Shown one piece after another: positions 35,859-44,597 of a stretch of 59,098 nt of DNA (position 1 is its first letter; every line of letters starts with the position of its first letter). The stretch is taken from contig NZ_JAFLEQ010000017.1 in the NCBI RefSeq assembly GCF_017307055.1, positions 238,134-297,231 on the forward strand. The letters are read 5' to 3'. Origin of the DNA: Corynebacterium mendelii. GTDB lineage: Bacteria > Actinomycetota > Actinomycetes > Mycobacteriales > Mycobacteriaceae. The notes below the pieces were generated by a model. The model did not search any database, was not told where the DNA came from, and saw nothing but the letters and a program-made list of their open reading frames with translations. The translations under genes and the position numbers were made by a program.

Positions 35859-37250
35859 TCACCGCCGCTGCGCGGCAACCCGGGCGGCCGCCCGGTTGAG
35901 GGCTTGTTCGCTGTAGCGTCCCTCGGCGACGGCCCGGTCGACGTGGTCGATGGCCTCCACCAGGCCGCGGGTACTGATCCACAGGGCGACATCGGCCCCG
36001 GCTGTGAGGGATCTGAGCACTGCCTCCGGCAGCGGCGTGGTGTCGCTGATGGCTTTCATTCCCGACAGGTCATCGGTGTAGATCACCCCGTCAAAGGGCG
36101 CCCCGCCACGGTAGGCCCCGCCCCGCAGCAGCTGGTAGACCGCCGGGTTGAAGGTGGCGGGAACCCCGTCATCGCCCAAGCCCGGCACCGTCATGTGGCC
36201 GATCATCGCCCCGGTGGCAGCCACCCGCAGCGGCTCGGTGAAGGCGACAAGATCCACATCCGCCAGTTCCTTGGCCGGCGGGGTGAATACCTGCCCGGTG
36301 TGACTGTCACCGGCGGCCCGGCCGTGGCCGGGGAAGTGTTTGACCACCGGGGTCACCCCGGCGGCAGCCAGCCCGCGGGAAAACGCCGCGGCATAGATTC
36401 CGGCGGTGACGGGGTCGGGGGAAAAACTCCGGTCGCCGATGACCCGCCCGGCCGGGCCGCCGTCAATATCGGCCACCGGCGCGAAATCGACGGTGATCCC
36501 CAGTGAGCGCAGTTTCGCGCCCAGGTCGTAGGCGGCCGCCTCCACCTGCTGCGGGCTCATGGTTTGCGCCATCACCCGCGCCGAGGGCAGCTGCCCGACC
36601 AGTCCCGGGTGCCGGGAGACCCGCCCGCCTTCGGCGTCGATGGCCACCTGGAAGGGGCGGCCGACCGCCCGGTGCAGGGCAGCGATGTCACGCCCCGGTT
36701 CCACCAGCAGCGCCGGATCGGTGAACGAGCCGATGAAAATGCCGCCCGCCCCCTGGTTGAGTGCCCAGAGCGCATCATCGTAGTTGGCCACCCCGACCAT
36801 CATCAGGGAGGCGATTCTGGCCCGCCTGTCGGCGGGCAGGCTGATCTGCGGGCCGGTCGACCCCAGCCCGGAGGATCCCACAAAGTCGGAAAAACCGGGC
36901 GGCAGCGGGTTGACCCCGGCGATGCGGGCGGCTGTCGCGGCATCCCCGCCGCGGGCGGTCGTCGACGGCTGCCCGGCCGTCGACGGCGCCGGGGTGTCCG
37001 CCGGGTCAGGTGACCGGGTGGGGGAAGTCGGTGACTGTCCGGGGGGTGCCGTATCCCCCGCCCGCCCGCCGGCGCCGAGTGTGACGGTGGTGCCCGGGAC
37101 GGTGGCGGAGGTGACGGCGGGCGGCGGAGGGGTGGTCGGCGATTCGGCGCAGCCTGCGGCAAGGGCCGCCACAACCAGGGCGGCAGCACGTAACCGGCCT
37201 CCCAGCGGGCACGCACCGCGGGACGGAGTTTGCGACAACAACGACGACAC
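35859..37250 (-). CDS. GH3 beta-N-acetylhexosaminidase lipoprotein (NagZ-like)
   Basis: About 463 residues if started at the GTG at 37250; the true start is unclear since several GTG/TTG codons and a long open frame lie upstream without a good ribosome site. The lipobox VVAALAAGC places the lipid on about Cys34, followed by a ~100-residue Thr/Pro/Ser stalk. The GH3 domain has AIDAEGGRVSRHPGLVGQLPSA, DFAPVADIDGG, GDRSFSPDP, the NagZ acid/base loop KHFPGHGRAAGDSHTG (Asp-Ser-His dyad) and the nucleophile Asp in VIYTDDLSGMKAI. It should remove beta-linked GlcNAc or related residues from peptidoglycan fragments or glycans outside the membrane. Confidence 0.88.
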   Translation of the reverse strand: MSSLLSQTPSRGACPLGGRLRAAALVVAALAAGCAESPTTPPPPAVTSATVPGTTVTLGAGGRAGDTAPPGQSPTSPTRSPDPADTPAPSTAGQPSTTARGGDAATAARIAGVNPLPPGFSDFVGSSGLGSTGPQISLPADRRARIASLMMVGVANYDDALWALNQGAGGIFIGSFTDPALLVEPGRDIAALHRAVGRPFQVAIDAEGGRVSRHPGLVGQLPSARVMAQTMSPQQVEAAAYDLGAKLRSLGITVDFAPVADIDGGPAGRVIGDRSFSPDPVTAGIYAAAFSRGLAAAGVTPVVKHFPGHGRAAGDSHTGQVFTPPAKELADVDLVAFTEPLRVAATGAMIGHMTVPGLGDDGVPATFNPAVYQLLRGGAYRGGAPFDGVIYTDDLSGMKAISDTTPLPEAVLRSLTAGADVALWISTRGLVEAIDHVDRAVAEGRYSEQALNRAAARVAAQRR

Positions 37251-37640
37251 CAACCAACACACAATCGACAAAAAAGAAAAACTGGGGACAGCTCCCAGAG
37301 CCGGCAAACAAACAACACCGTGGACACGTGGAACCCGGCTGCGCCGCCGGTTGTTCCGGCCGCGGAGGAAGCGGTGCACCATATTATGCACCCGGCTGCC
37401 CCGGACGGTGACATGTGCGCGCTGCCGCGGGGTTTTGTCCGGTGCGGGAAAAACAGCAACGGACAGCAGTGGGCACCAGCGGGGACCCACCACTGTAGCG
37501 GGGTGCTCCCCCGGCCCGGCATCCCGGCCGGTGGTGCACTAGGATTTGGGCCACGCCCGGCCTGCCGCAGCAGCCACCGGAACCACCCCGGGTCATCGAC
37601 CACCGGTTTTTAAAAAGTACACCCACCCATAGGAGCACTG
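37251..37640. other. Divergent intergenic region, GH3 / universal stress protein
   Basis: About 390 nt between divergent starts, shorter if the GH3 gene begins further upstream. The only clear signal is the AGGAG ribosome site of the stress-protein gene (just before 37641). No RNA gene or strong hairpin was seen. Confidence 0.35.
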
Positions 37641-38123
37641 ATGCAACAGTCCACCACCGTACTGATCGCCTACGACGGGTCGGAGGAAGCGCGCCGTGGT
37701 CTGGAATATGCGGTGGCCCTGTTTACCGGGTCATCGCTGGAGGTGGTCACCGCCTATGAGTCGATCAGCCGGCAGGCGATGAAAACCGCCGGGGCGCCGG
37801 GTGTGGCGGTGGTGGATCTCACCGAGGATGCCGCATCGGAGGACCCGGCCTACACCGAGGCGATGGCCACCTGCCGGGAGGGCGCGGAGATCATCAAACA
37901 GCTCGGCGCCGACTGCGGGGCGCATCTGGTGGAAACCACCACCTCCATCTGGTCGGCCATTGTTGACGCCGCGTTCGATCTGGGGGCCGATGTCATTGTC
38001 ACCGGCACCCGGGCCACCGGCGGGGTGAAAGGTTTTTTGCAGTCGTCGACCTCAGAGACCGTGCTGCACAATTCCGGGCTGCCGGTGTTGATTGTCCCGC
38101 CGAAAAACACCCGTCCCCGCTAA
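37641..38123 (+). CDS. Universal stress protein (UspA)
   Basis: A 160-residue cytosolic Usp-fold protein. The N-terminal strand VLIAYDGSEEARRGLEYAVAL is standard, and the ATP-binding signature G-2x-G-9x-G-(S/T) is represented by GTRATGGVKGFLQSSTSETV near residues 120-140, ending in LPVLIVPP. It therefore probably belongs to the ATP-binding class. AGGAG lies 5 nt before the ATG. Single-domain Usp proteins help survival in stress and stationary phase. Confidence 0.93.
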   Translation: MQQSTTVLIAYDGSEEARRGLEYAVALFTGSSLEVVTAYESISRQAMKTAGAPGVAVVDLTEDAASEDPAYTEAMATCREGAEIIKQLGADCGAHLVETTTSIWSAIVDAAFDLGADVIVTGTRATGGVKGFLQSSTSETVLHNSGLPVLIVPPKNTRPR

Positions 38124-38336
38124 CCCGGCCCGCACCGCGGCGCCGGCGGCTGCGCCAGGCTCGCGTTGGTTTAACCGGCGGGCCACCGGCTACACTTTTC
38201 TTGCACCCGCCCGCACAGCATGGGGCGCCCGGTTTTTTCATGTGCCTTTTTAACCACCGGTCCCTGATGCACCCGGCCCACCGGCGTGTGTGCCCCACGC
38301 CAGCCCGTACACATGGAAGGACGCGCCGGAGACACC

Positions 38337-38597
38337 ATGGCTTTTGAATCCGATTCCCTCAACCGGCGTACCGTCGGGCCGGCGCTGGCGGCATCGGTGA
38401 TCGGCATGGTGGTCGGTATCGCGGCCATCGCCGGGGTGGCGGCGCTGGGCGGCGGGGATGATCCTGCCCCCCAGCACACCACCGGCACGGTGGTCGATCC
38501 ACTGCTCGGCGGTCCGGAATACGGTTCCCGGCAGTCAGTGGCCGGGGCCGAAATCGCCAACGGTCACCCCGCCAGCGCCCCCGCCGCCGACAGGTGA
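38337..38597 (+). CDS. DUF2613 small membrane protein
   Basis: An 86-residue protein; start at 38337 with GGAG 5 nt upstream. RRTVGPALAASVIGMVVGIAAIAGVAALGG is a signal-anchor helix, and the short outer part ends in a Pro/Ala-rich tail. It matches the DUF2613 microprotein found just upstream of aftD in mycolic-acid bacteria (Rv0236A in M. tuberculosis). Its stop lies inside the first codons of the longest aftD frame, so the two are coupled. It may be an accessory subunit of AftD. Confidence 0.85.
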   Translation: MAFESDSLNRRTVGPALAASVIGMVVGIAAIAGVAALGGGDDPAPQHTTGTVVDPLLGGPEYGSRQSVAGAEIANGHPASAPAADR

Positions 38598-38622
38598 CCG
38601 GCACGCCAGCCCGCCGGGCGGT

Positions 38623-38628
38623 TAGATT
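38623..38628 (+). promoter_or_regulatory. Leaderless -10 box inside the aftD 5' end
   Basis: TAGATT ends 7 nt before an in-frame GTG at 38636. This suggests a separate leaderless transcript for aftD besides read-through from the DUF2613 gene. Confidence 0.5.
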
Positions 38629-38635
38629 GGCCGGT

Positions 38636-41600
38636 GTGCCCGCCCGCCACCACCCGCCCGCCGCCCGCTGCCGTGGCGGTGACCTGCCGGTGCATATCGC
38701 GGGGTGGCTTGTCTCGCTTGTCGCGGCACTGGCCAGCGCCCCCGGGTTGACGGTGGCCGACACCAAACACGACCTGGTGGCAAATCCCGCCCATTTCCTT
38801 GCCGGCGCCACCACCGCCTACACCGATGTGTTCACGTTGGGGCAGCTGCAAAACCAGGCCTACGGGTATCTGTTTCCGCAGGGGCTGTTGTTTCTTCTCG
38901 CGGACCCGCTGCCCGACTGGATCGCCCAGCGGCTGTGGTGGACAATCATCCTTGGCCTGGGGTTTTCCGGTATGCTGCGGCTGCTGCGCCGGGCCACGAC
39001 CGCGGGGCTGTTCTGGTGTGTCGCCGGGGCGGTGTTTTTCACCGCCAGCCCCCGGATAACCGCCACCGTGGGGGCGATTTCCTCCGAAGCCTGGCCGGTG
39101 GTGCTGGCCCCGTGGATTGTCACCCCCCTGCTGGAGACGGTTTCCCGCCCCGCGGCCCGCCGCTGGTGGCCGCCCGCCCCGGTGGCCTGCTCGGTGGTGG
39201 CGGCCGGCTGTCTGGGGGCGGTCAATGCCACCGCCAACCTGTTTGCCGTGCTTCCGGCGCTGGTGGTGCTGGCCGCGGCGGTTGCCGGGCGGCGGCCGGG
39301 CGCGGTGAAAACACTGCTGTGGTGGTGTGCCGGGGTGGTCATGGTCAGCCTGTGGTGGATTATTCCGCTGCTGGTCATGGGCCGGTGGGCGGTGCCGTTT
39401 ACCGATTTCATCGAATCAGCCCGGGTGACCACCCGCTGGCTGAACCCTGTCGAGGTGCTGCGCGGCACCACCCACTGGGTGCCGTTCGCCGACGGGCACC
39501 GGCCCGCCGCCACCGCCCAGGCCACCAGCCCCACCCATGTGCTGGCCACCGGGCTGGCCGCCGCCTGCGGGCTGGCGGGACTGGCCGGGACCACCCGCCA
39601 CGGCTGGTGGGCGGCCCCCGGCCGGGCACGGCGGGCCCCGGTTGTTGTCCACCGCGGCATCTGGGTGTGGATGTTCGGGCTGGGGGTGGTGGTGTTGTGC
39701 GCCGCCCACGGCCCGCTCGGCGGGCAGGTCACCGGCTTTCTCGACGGCGCCGGGGTGGCGCTGCGCAACCTGCACAAAGCCGATGTGCTGGTGCGTCTGC
39801 CGCTGGCGGTGGGCATCACCGGGCTGGCCGCCTATTTCCCGGTGCCGGTGACACGGGCCGAGTGGTTGTCCCCGTCACCGGCGCAGGTCACCGCCGGGCT
39901 GGTGGCACTTGCCGTGGCCGCCGGCGCCGCCCCGGTGGTCACCGGGCAGCTGGCGCCCGCCGGGGCTGTGCGAAAAGTACCCGACTACATCGGCCGGACG
40001 GCCGACTGGATCAACGCCCACGGCGCCACCACCCGCACCCTGATCTACCCGCCGTCGGGTTTCGGCAGATTCACCTGGGGCAACACCAATGATGAGCCGT
40101 TGCAGCCGCTGCTGGATGTGCCGTGGGCGGTGCGGGATGCGATCCCGCTGACCGAACCCGGCGCGATCCGCCTGCTGGACGGGATGACCCATCTGCTGGA
40201 AGCCCCCGGTCTGGACGGCCGGGCCATGGGGGATGCGCTGGCCACCTTCGGTATCGGCCTGGTGGCGGTACGCCGGGATCTCAGCGATCCCGCCGACCGG
40301 CGCCGCGCCGACCGGCTGCTGGCGGTGTGGTCAGCCGCCGGCTACCCGGTCACTGACCTGGATGGTATGGCGGTAGTCACCATCGACGAGTCGGCGGGCA
40401 TGGCCACCGCCGCCGCCGGGGATGTCACGGCAGTCCAGGGCGCCCCGGAGATCATGCCGCTGGTGGCCGCCCTGGCCGGGCCGGGACTGTACACCGACAC
40501 GACCGCCGCACCGGCCGCCCGGCCGCGTATTGTCACCGACACCCCGCAGCTTGTCGACCGCAACTACGGGCGCCTGCGGCACGCCACGTCCGCGGTGCTG
40601 GCCGAGGGGGAAACCGGGCTGTCCGGGGTCACCAACCCGGTCACCGACTACCCCACGCGGCTGCCGCCGGTGACGGTACACACGACCGGTGGCACGGTCA
40701 CCGCCAGCTCCCAGGCATCATCGCCCATATCTTTCGGCGGGTCCCGGCAGCATGAATCGGTCACCGCGCTCACCGACGGCGACGTGCTGTCAGCCTGGTA
40801 CCCGCAGCCGGGCGATGACAACCCGTGGGTGGCACTGACCCCGGACCGGCCGCTCGACCACCCCGAGCTGGTGCTCACAGCCGCCACCGGGGCGGTCACC
40901 GCCACCGTCACCGCCACCGGCGGCAGGCCTTTCGCAACCACCGTCGAGCTGGCGGCTTTCGGCACCGCGGCACTGCCCATCCCCGCAGACGGGGTGGAAG
41001 AGATCACCGTGCGGGTGGCACCCCGCGGCGGGCGGGCGGGCCTGGCGGAGCTTTCCGTTGCCGGGCATCCGGTTGGCCGCACCATCACCGTTGATGCCAC
41101 CGGCGGGCAAGTGTCACACATTCTGCTGCAAACCCTCACCAGCGGGGAGAAAACACTCAACCGGGCGGTCGTGCTGTCCACCGCGCTGACCGTGACACTG
41201 GATGCGGCTGTGTGCCGCGACCACCAGTCACCGGCGCTGGCGGCACAAGCGGTCGCCGCCGCTGAAAAACCCGTGCTGTTTGATATTGACGGCACCGGCC
41301 ACGGCTGCGGGCACAGCATCGACCTGGCCCCCGGGCGCCACACCATCACCGGCCCGCCCGGCTGGCTGCTTTTGTCAACCGGCCGGCCGGCCCCACCCGC
41401 GGCGGCGCTGAGCGCCGACGGTTCGGTGGCCGCGGCCGCCCACCCGCAGGTGGTCTCAACCGGGCGGGCCGCCCGCCCGGGGCTGTCGGTGGGCCTTTCC
41501 ACCGGCAGCGGCAACCAACCGCTGGCACCGACCATGATCGCCGGGGCACTGGCCGGGGCGGTCATCCCGCCGCACACCACCGGCCGGGTCACCGTCACCT

Positions 41601-42061
41601 TCCGCGGCGACCGCCTCTACCGGGGCGGGCTTGCCGCCGGTGGGCTGGTGTGGCTGGTCACCATGGCCGCCGCCGGGACGCTGGCCACCAGATACCGCCG
41701 GGCGGGAACACCACCGGCCGGATGGCCGCCCTCCCCCGGCCGCCGCCCGCGGGTGGCCGACGACGTTGTCGCCGGGGCGCTGTCAGCCACCGCCCTGTGG
41801 CTGATCGGCGGACTGGCCGGTGTCGTCGCCGGTATCGCGGTGGCGGCAGTCAGCCTCACCCGGCTGCTGCCCCAGCCGGTACTGGCGGGCATATCGTTTG
41901 CCCTGGCCGCCCTGTGGCTGGCGCACGCCCCGTGGCCTGCGGCGGGCTACGCCGGCGACCGCCCGTTCGTGGTGGCGGCTGCCCTGGTGGCCATCGCCTG
42001 CGTGCTCGACCCGACAAGCCGCACCGACAGCACCCGCGCCGGGTGTTCCACCAGCACGTAA
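38636..42061 (+). CDS. aftD: Alpha-(1->3)-arabinofuranosyltransferase AftD
   Basis: About 1141 residues, or 14 more from the GTG at 38594. A GT-C membrane glycosyltransferase using decaprenylphosphoryl-arabinose to branch the arabinan of arabinogalactan and lipoarabinomannan. The first outer loop has VADTKHDLVANPAHFLAG, where GT-C enzymes carry the catalytic acid, then YGYLFPQGLLFLL. About ten helices follow to residue ~450, then a large outer region (DUF3367 and carbohydrate-binding-like beta domains, including ITFGGSRQHES-like sequence). Two or three more helices end the protein. It follows DUF2613 as in M. tuberculosis. Its last 115 nt overlap the convergent acyltransferase gene. Confidence 0.9.
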   Translation: MPARHHPPAARCRGGDLPVHIAGWLVSLVAALASAPGLTVADTKHDLVANPAHFLAGATTAYTDVFTLGQLQNQAYGYLFPQGLLFLLADPLPDWIAQRLWWTIILGLGFSGMLRLLRRATTAGLFWCVAGAVFFTASPRITATVGAISSEAWPVVLAPWIVTPLLETVSRPAARRWWPPAPVACSVVAAGCLGAVNATANLFAVLPALVVLAAAVAGRRPGAVKTLLWWCAGVVMVSLWWIIPLLVMGRWAVPFTDFIESARVTTRWLNPVEVLRGTTHWVPFADGHRPAATAQATSPTHVLATGLAAACGLAGLAGTTRHGWWAAPGRARRAPVVVHRGIWVWMFGLGVVVLCAAHGPLGGQVTGFLDGAGVALRNLHKADVLVRLPLAVGITGLAAYFPVPVTRAEWLSPSPAQVTAGLVALAVAAGAAPVVTGQLAPAGAVRKVPDYIGRTADWINAHGATTRTLIYPPSGFGRFTWGNTNDEPLQPLLDVPWAVRDAIPLTEPGAIRLLDGMTHLLEAPGLDGRAMGDALATFGIGLVAVRRDLSDPADRRRADRLLAVWSAAGYPVTDLDGMAVVTIDESAGMATAAAGDVTAVQGAPEIMPLVAALAGPGLYTDTTAAPAARPRIVTDTPQLVDRNYGRLRHATSAVLAEGETGLSGVTNPVTDYPTRLPPVTVHTTGGTVTASSQASSPISFGGSRQHESVTALTDGDVLSAWYPQPGDDNPWVALTPDRPLDHPELVLTAATGAVTATVTATGGRPFATTVELAAFGTAALPIPADGVEEITVRVAPRGGRAGLAELSVAGHPVGRTITVDATGGQVSHILLQTLTSGEKTLNRAVVLSTALTVTLDAAVCRDHQSPALAAQAVAAAEKPVLFDIDGTGHGCGHSIDLAPGRHTITGPPGWLLLSTGRPAPPAAALSADGSVAAAAHPQVVSTGRAARPGLSVGLSTGSGNQPLAPTMIAGALAGAVIPPHTTGRVTVTFRGDRLYRGGLAAGGLVWLVTMAAAGTLATRYRRAGTPPAGWPPSPGRRPRVADDVVAGALSATALWLIGGLAGVVAGIAVAAVSLTRLLPQPVLAGISFALAALWLAHAPWPAAGYAGDRPFVVAAALVAIACVLDPTSRTDSTRAGCSTST

Positions 42062-43113
42062 AGCGCGGCGGCGGCAAGAACCGTCACCACCGCGGTGACA
42101 ATCCACACCACACCAGTGTGGCCGGAAAACACCGGGATCCCCATGACAACCATGACCTGTTCCAGCACCGGCAGGTGGATGAGGAAAATTCCGTAGGAAT
42201 ACCGGCCCAGCATCTGCCCCACGGGACCGGACAGCATCCCCTGCCGCGGGGCCAGCGCCACGGGCACAACCACCAGGGCGGAAAACACTGTTCCGGCGGC
42301 CACCCGGCGGGCAAATTCCGGCGCATCGGGATGGACCAGCCCGACCGGGCCGAACCACGGCCGGGAGGCCACCCACAGCACCCCGGCCGCCGCCAGCCAG
42401 CACACCCACCGCCAGCGGATGAGATACGCGGCGAATGTCTCCGCCCGCGGCTCTATTTCGGCGGCGATCATGCCGACGGCAAACCAGCTGGCAAACGCCG
42501 GCGGATAGATCTGCCGGTTGGCGATCCCGTCGGCGGGGCTTGCCGCCACCGCCGGAATCCACGCCCACCCGTAGGAGACGACCGCCACCGCCACCAGCAG
42601 CACAAGCCGTGCCCGGGTTTTTTTCACCGGTGACAGCACCACCGCCAGCACGGGCAGCAGCGCATAGAAAGCCACCTCCACCGACAGTGACCACAGGTGG
42701 GTCAACCCCGGCGCCAGGCCGTGGGGAAGATAAATCTGCACCATCAGCACCGTGGCGGCCGCCACATCGGCCGGCACCCCGAAGGCCGGCGGGTGGGCCA
42801 CCAGCACCAGGCCGACAACCACCAGGTAGGCGGGCACAATACGGAAAATCCGCCGGATGGCGTAGACCCCCCACCGGGTGCGGCGCAGCCCGGCGACAGT
42901 GCCGTGGCGGCGCCACAGCACAAACGCCGACAGGGTGAAAAACACGGGCACAAAAAAATCGAGGCGGCTGAGGATCCCGCCGATATGGCCGCTCGGCGAC
43001 ACCCCGGTCTGGAAGGCGACATGGGTGGTCATCACCCCCAGTGCCGCCACCGCCCGCAGACCTTCCAGCGCCGGGTTGAAACGGGGCGCGTGACAGGCTG
43101 CGGGGACGGTCAT
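41947..43113 (-). CDS. Acyltransferase 3 (OafA-like) membrane protein
   Basis: A 388-residue polytopic protein of the acyltransferase-3 family (PF01757). FNPALEGLRAVAALGVMTTHV holds the family R/E-x-LRA...H motif, with the active-site His at its end. LDFFVPVFFTLSAFVLWRRH and HLWSLSVEVAFYALLPVL are the next two signatures. About ten helices in all, closing with YSYGIFLIHLPVL and ALYVLVEHPARVL. It moves acetyl, succinyl or similar groups onto envelope glycans or lipids. The gene order mirrors M. tuberculosis Rv0228 beside Rv0227c. Start set at the ATG 43113 (MTVPAACHAP), with AGGAAG upstream. Confidence 0.88.
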   Translation of the reverse strand: MTVPAACHAPRFNPALEGLRAVAALGVMTTHVAFQTGVSPSGHIGGILSRLDFFVPVFFTLSAFVLWRRHGTVAGLRRTRWGVYAIRRIFRIVPAYLVVVGLVLVAHPPAFGVPADVAAATVLMVQIYLPHGLAPGLTHLWSLSVEVAFYALLPVLAVVLSPVKKTRARLVLLVAVAVVSYGWAWIPAVAASPADGIANRQIYPPAFASWFAVGMIAAEIEPRAETFAAYLIRWRWVCWLAAAGVLWVASRPWFGPVGLVHPDAPEFARRVAAGTVFSALVVVPVALAPRQGMLSGPVGQMLGRYSYGIFLIHLPVLEQVMVVMGIPVFSGHTGVVWIVTAVVTVLAAAALYVLVEHPARVLSVRLVGSSTQAMATRAAATTNGRSPA

Positions 43114-43419
43114 GGTTGGGGGTGTCTTCCTGCTGGTGATCCGGCGCGGGCTGCGGAAACCGGCAACGGCGGCACGGTTTTTCAGGCGCATGCAAACCGG
43201 GTGAACTAGATTGGGTGTGTTCCCGCGGCGTTTCATCCTTGATGACGGGACAACGCCCGGTACCGGCAGCACAATAGCCGGCCGGGTGGGCGGCGGCTGG
43301 GGACCGGCCGGCACCGGATATGGTTGTTGTCGCCCCCTCCTCCCGGCCGCGTGGTGGTTGTCCCCGCCCGGCCGGACGCCCCCCATTTTTCTCTTCACCG
43401 ACCCACCCACAGGCCCGCA
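43114..43419. other. Divergent intergenic region, acyltransferase / DUF3068
   Basis: 306 nt. TAGATT at 43207-43212 is a likely -10 for rightward transcription of the DUF3068 gene, giving a ~200-nt leader. No gene is convincing here. Confidence 0.4.
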
Positions 43420-44592
43420 ATGTCCAGAAATCTTCTCCGCCGACGCCCCTACCGGGCGGCGGCGGCTGTCCTGCTGGTTATCGCTGTTGCTTGTGCAGTG
43501 GCCGCCACCGCCTTCCAGTCGGCGGTACTCAACCAGGCGCACCTGATCCCGGCGGTGGACAACCGGGTCGACATCGGGTTCAGCGGGCGGGCCGAAGTGG
43601 TCTTCGATTCGGCAGCGTGGCTGGATGACCGCCCGCACGGCGGGCAGCCCGACTGCGCCGGCCCGGCGGCGCGGCTGGGCTGTTTCACCCGGACTGCGGT
43701 TCCGGTGGAAGCCACCGGGGTGATCACCACCGCCCCTGACCCGCAGTCGCGGAAAAACGTCGCGATTACCGCCCGCGGCAGCGCCCGGGCGGGCGGTATC
43801 CCCCTGTGGTCGACCACCGTCACCGAAACCGTCGACCGGGTCCACGGCCGACCCGCCGACGGGACGACGGTGTCCGCCCGCTTCGACCAGCCGGTCGTCG
43901 GCGTCAACGACACCCCCCGTATCCTTCCGGCCCCCGGCACCGGGCTGACGTTTTTCTTCCCGCCGGTGACACCGCTGCGCTCCGTGGAATTTTTCGACCC
44001 GCTGACCAGAACCACCACCCCGATCGACTACGCCGACCCGGTGCCCGCCGACACGGTGAAAAACTATGCTTTCCACCAGTTGACCGGGCCGGTGAACCTG
44101 TCGGACAACCCGGCCGGAAACCCCAGCCGCCTGACAGTGGCGGCCGGGCGGGCCTACACCGGAATTGAACTGCGGGCGCAGGGCCTTGACCCCGACACCC
44201 CGGTGAAGCTGAGCCGCTACCGGTTTGTCCACCGGGTGGTGGTGGTCCACCGGGATTCGGGGATCATTGTCAACGAAACAGTGAAAGTCCGCGACGAATT
44301 CGCCCGCACCCGGCAGGAAGCGGCAGTGCAGGCGTTCGGCACCGGCGGGCGGGTGGAACCGGAAACTTTCGCCCCCGCCGGGCAGCGCACCGCCTTGTCG
44401 ATGACCGCGGGCTACGACAAACCCACCAGTGATGATGCGGCCGACCGCGCCCTCCACTTCCACCGTGATCTGGCAGCCGCCACCCGTTTCCGCGACATTG
44501 TGTGGCTTATGGCGGGCATCTCGCTGGCCGCTGTCGGATACCTGTCGGCCGGTGCGCTGCGCCGCCGGATCCGCTCCGCGAAAGTGTCCTAG
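43420..44592 (+). CDS. DUF3068 (PorA-type porin family) protein
   Basis: A 390-residue protein with one helix at each end (AAAAVLLVIAVACAVAATAF and IVWLMAGISLAAVGYLSAGAL) and a ~320-residue outer beta-rich domain between. This is the DUF3068 layout (annotated as PorA-family porin; Rv0227c in M. tuberculosis). Conserved-looking stretches are FDQPVVGVNDTP, GLTFFFPPVTP, YRFVHRVVVVHRDSGIIVNETV. The C-terminal anchor ends in a basic tail. Start is the ATG at 43420 with only AGG upstream. The stop is 5 nt before the next gene, so they form an operon. Despite the name, pore activity is unproven. Confidence 0.85.
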   Translation: MSRNLLRRRPYRAAAAVLLVIAVACAVAATAFQSAVLNQAHLIPAVDNRVDIGFSGRAEVVFDSAAWLDDRPHGGQPDCAGPAARLGCFTRTAVPVEATGVITTAPDPQSRKNVAITARGSARAGGIPLWSTTVTETVDRVHGRPADGTTVSARFDQPVVGVNDTPRILPAPGTGLTFFFPPVTPLRSVEFFDPLTRTTTPIDYADPVPADTVKNYAFHQLTGPVNLSDNPAGNPSRLTVAAGRAYTGIELRAQGLDPDTPVKLSRYRFVHRVVVVHRDSGIIVNETVKVRDEFARTRQEAAVQAFGTGGRVEPETFAPAGQRTALSMTAGYDKPTSDDAADRALHFHRDLAAATRFRDIVWLMAGISLAAVGYLSAGALRRRIRSAKVS

Positions 44593-44597
44593 CCGCC

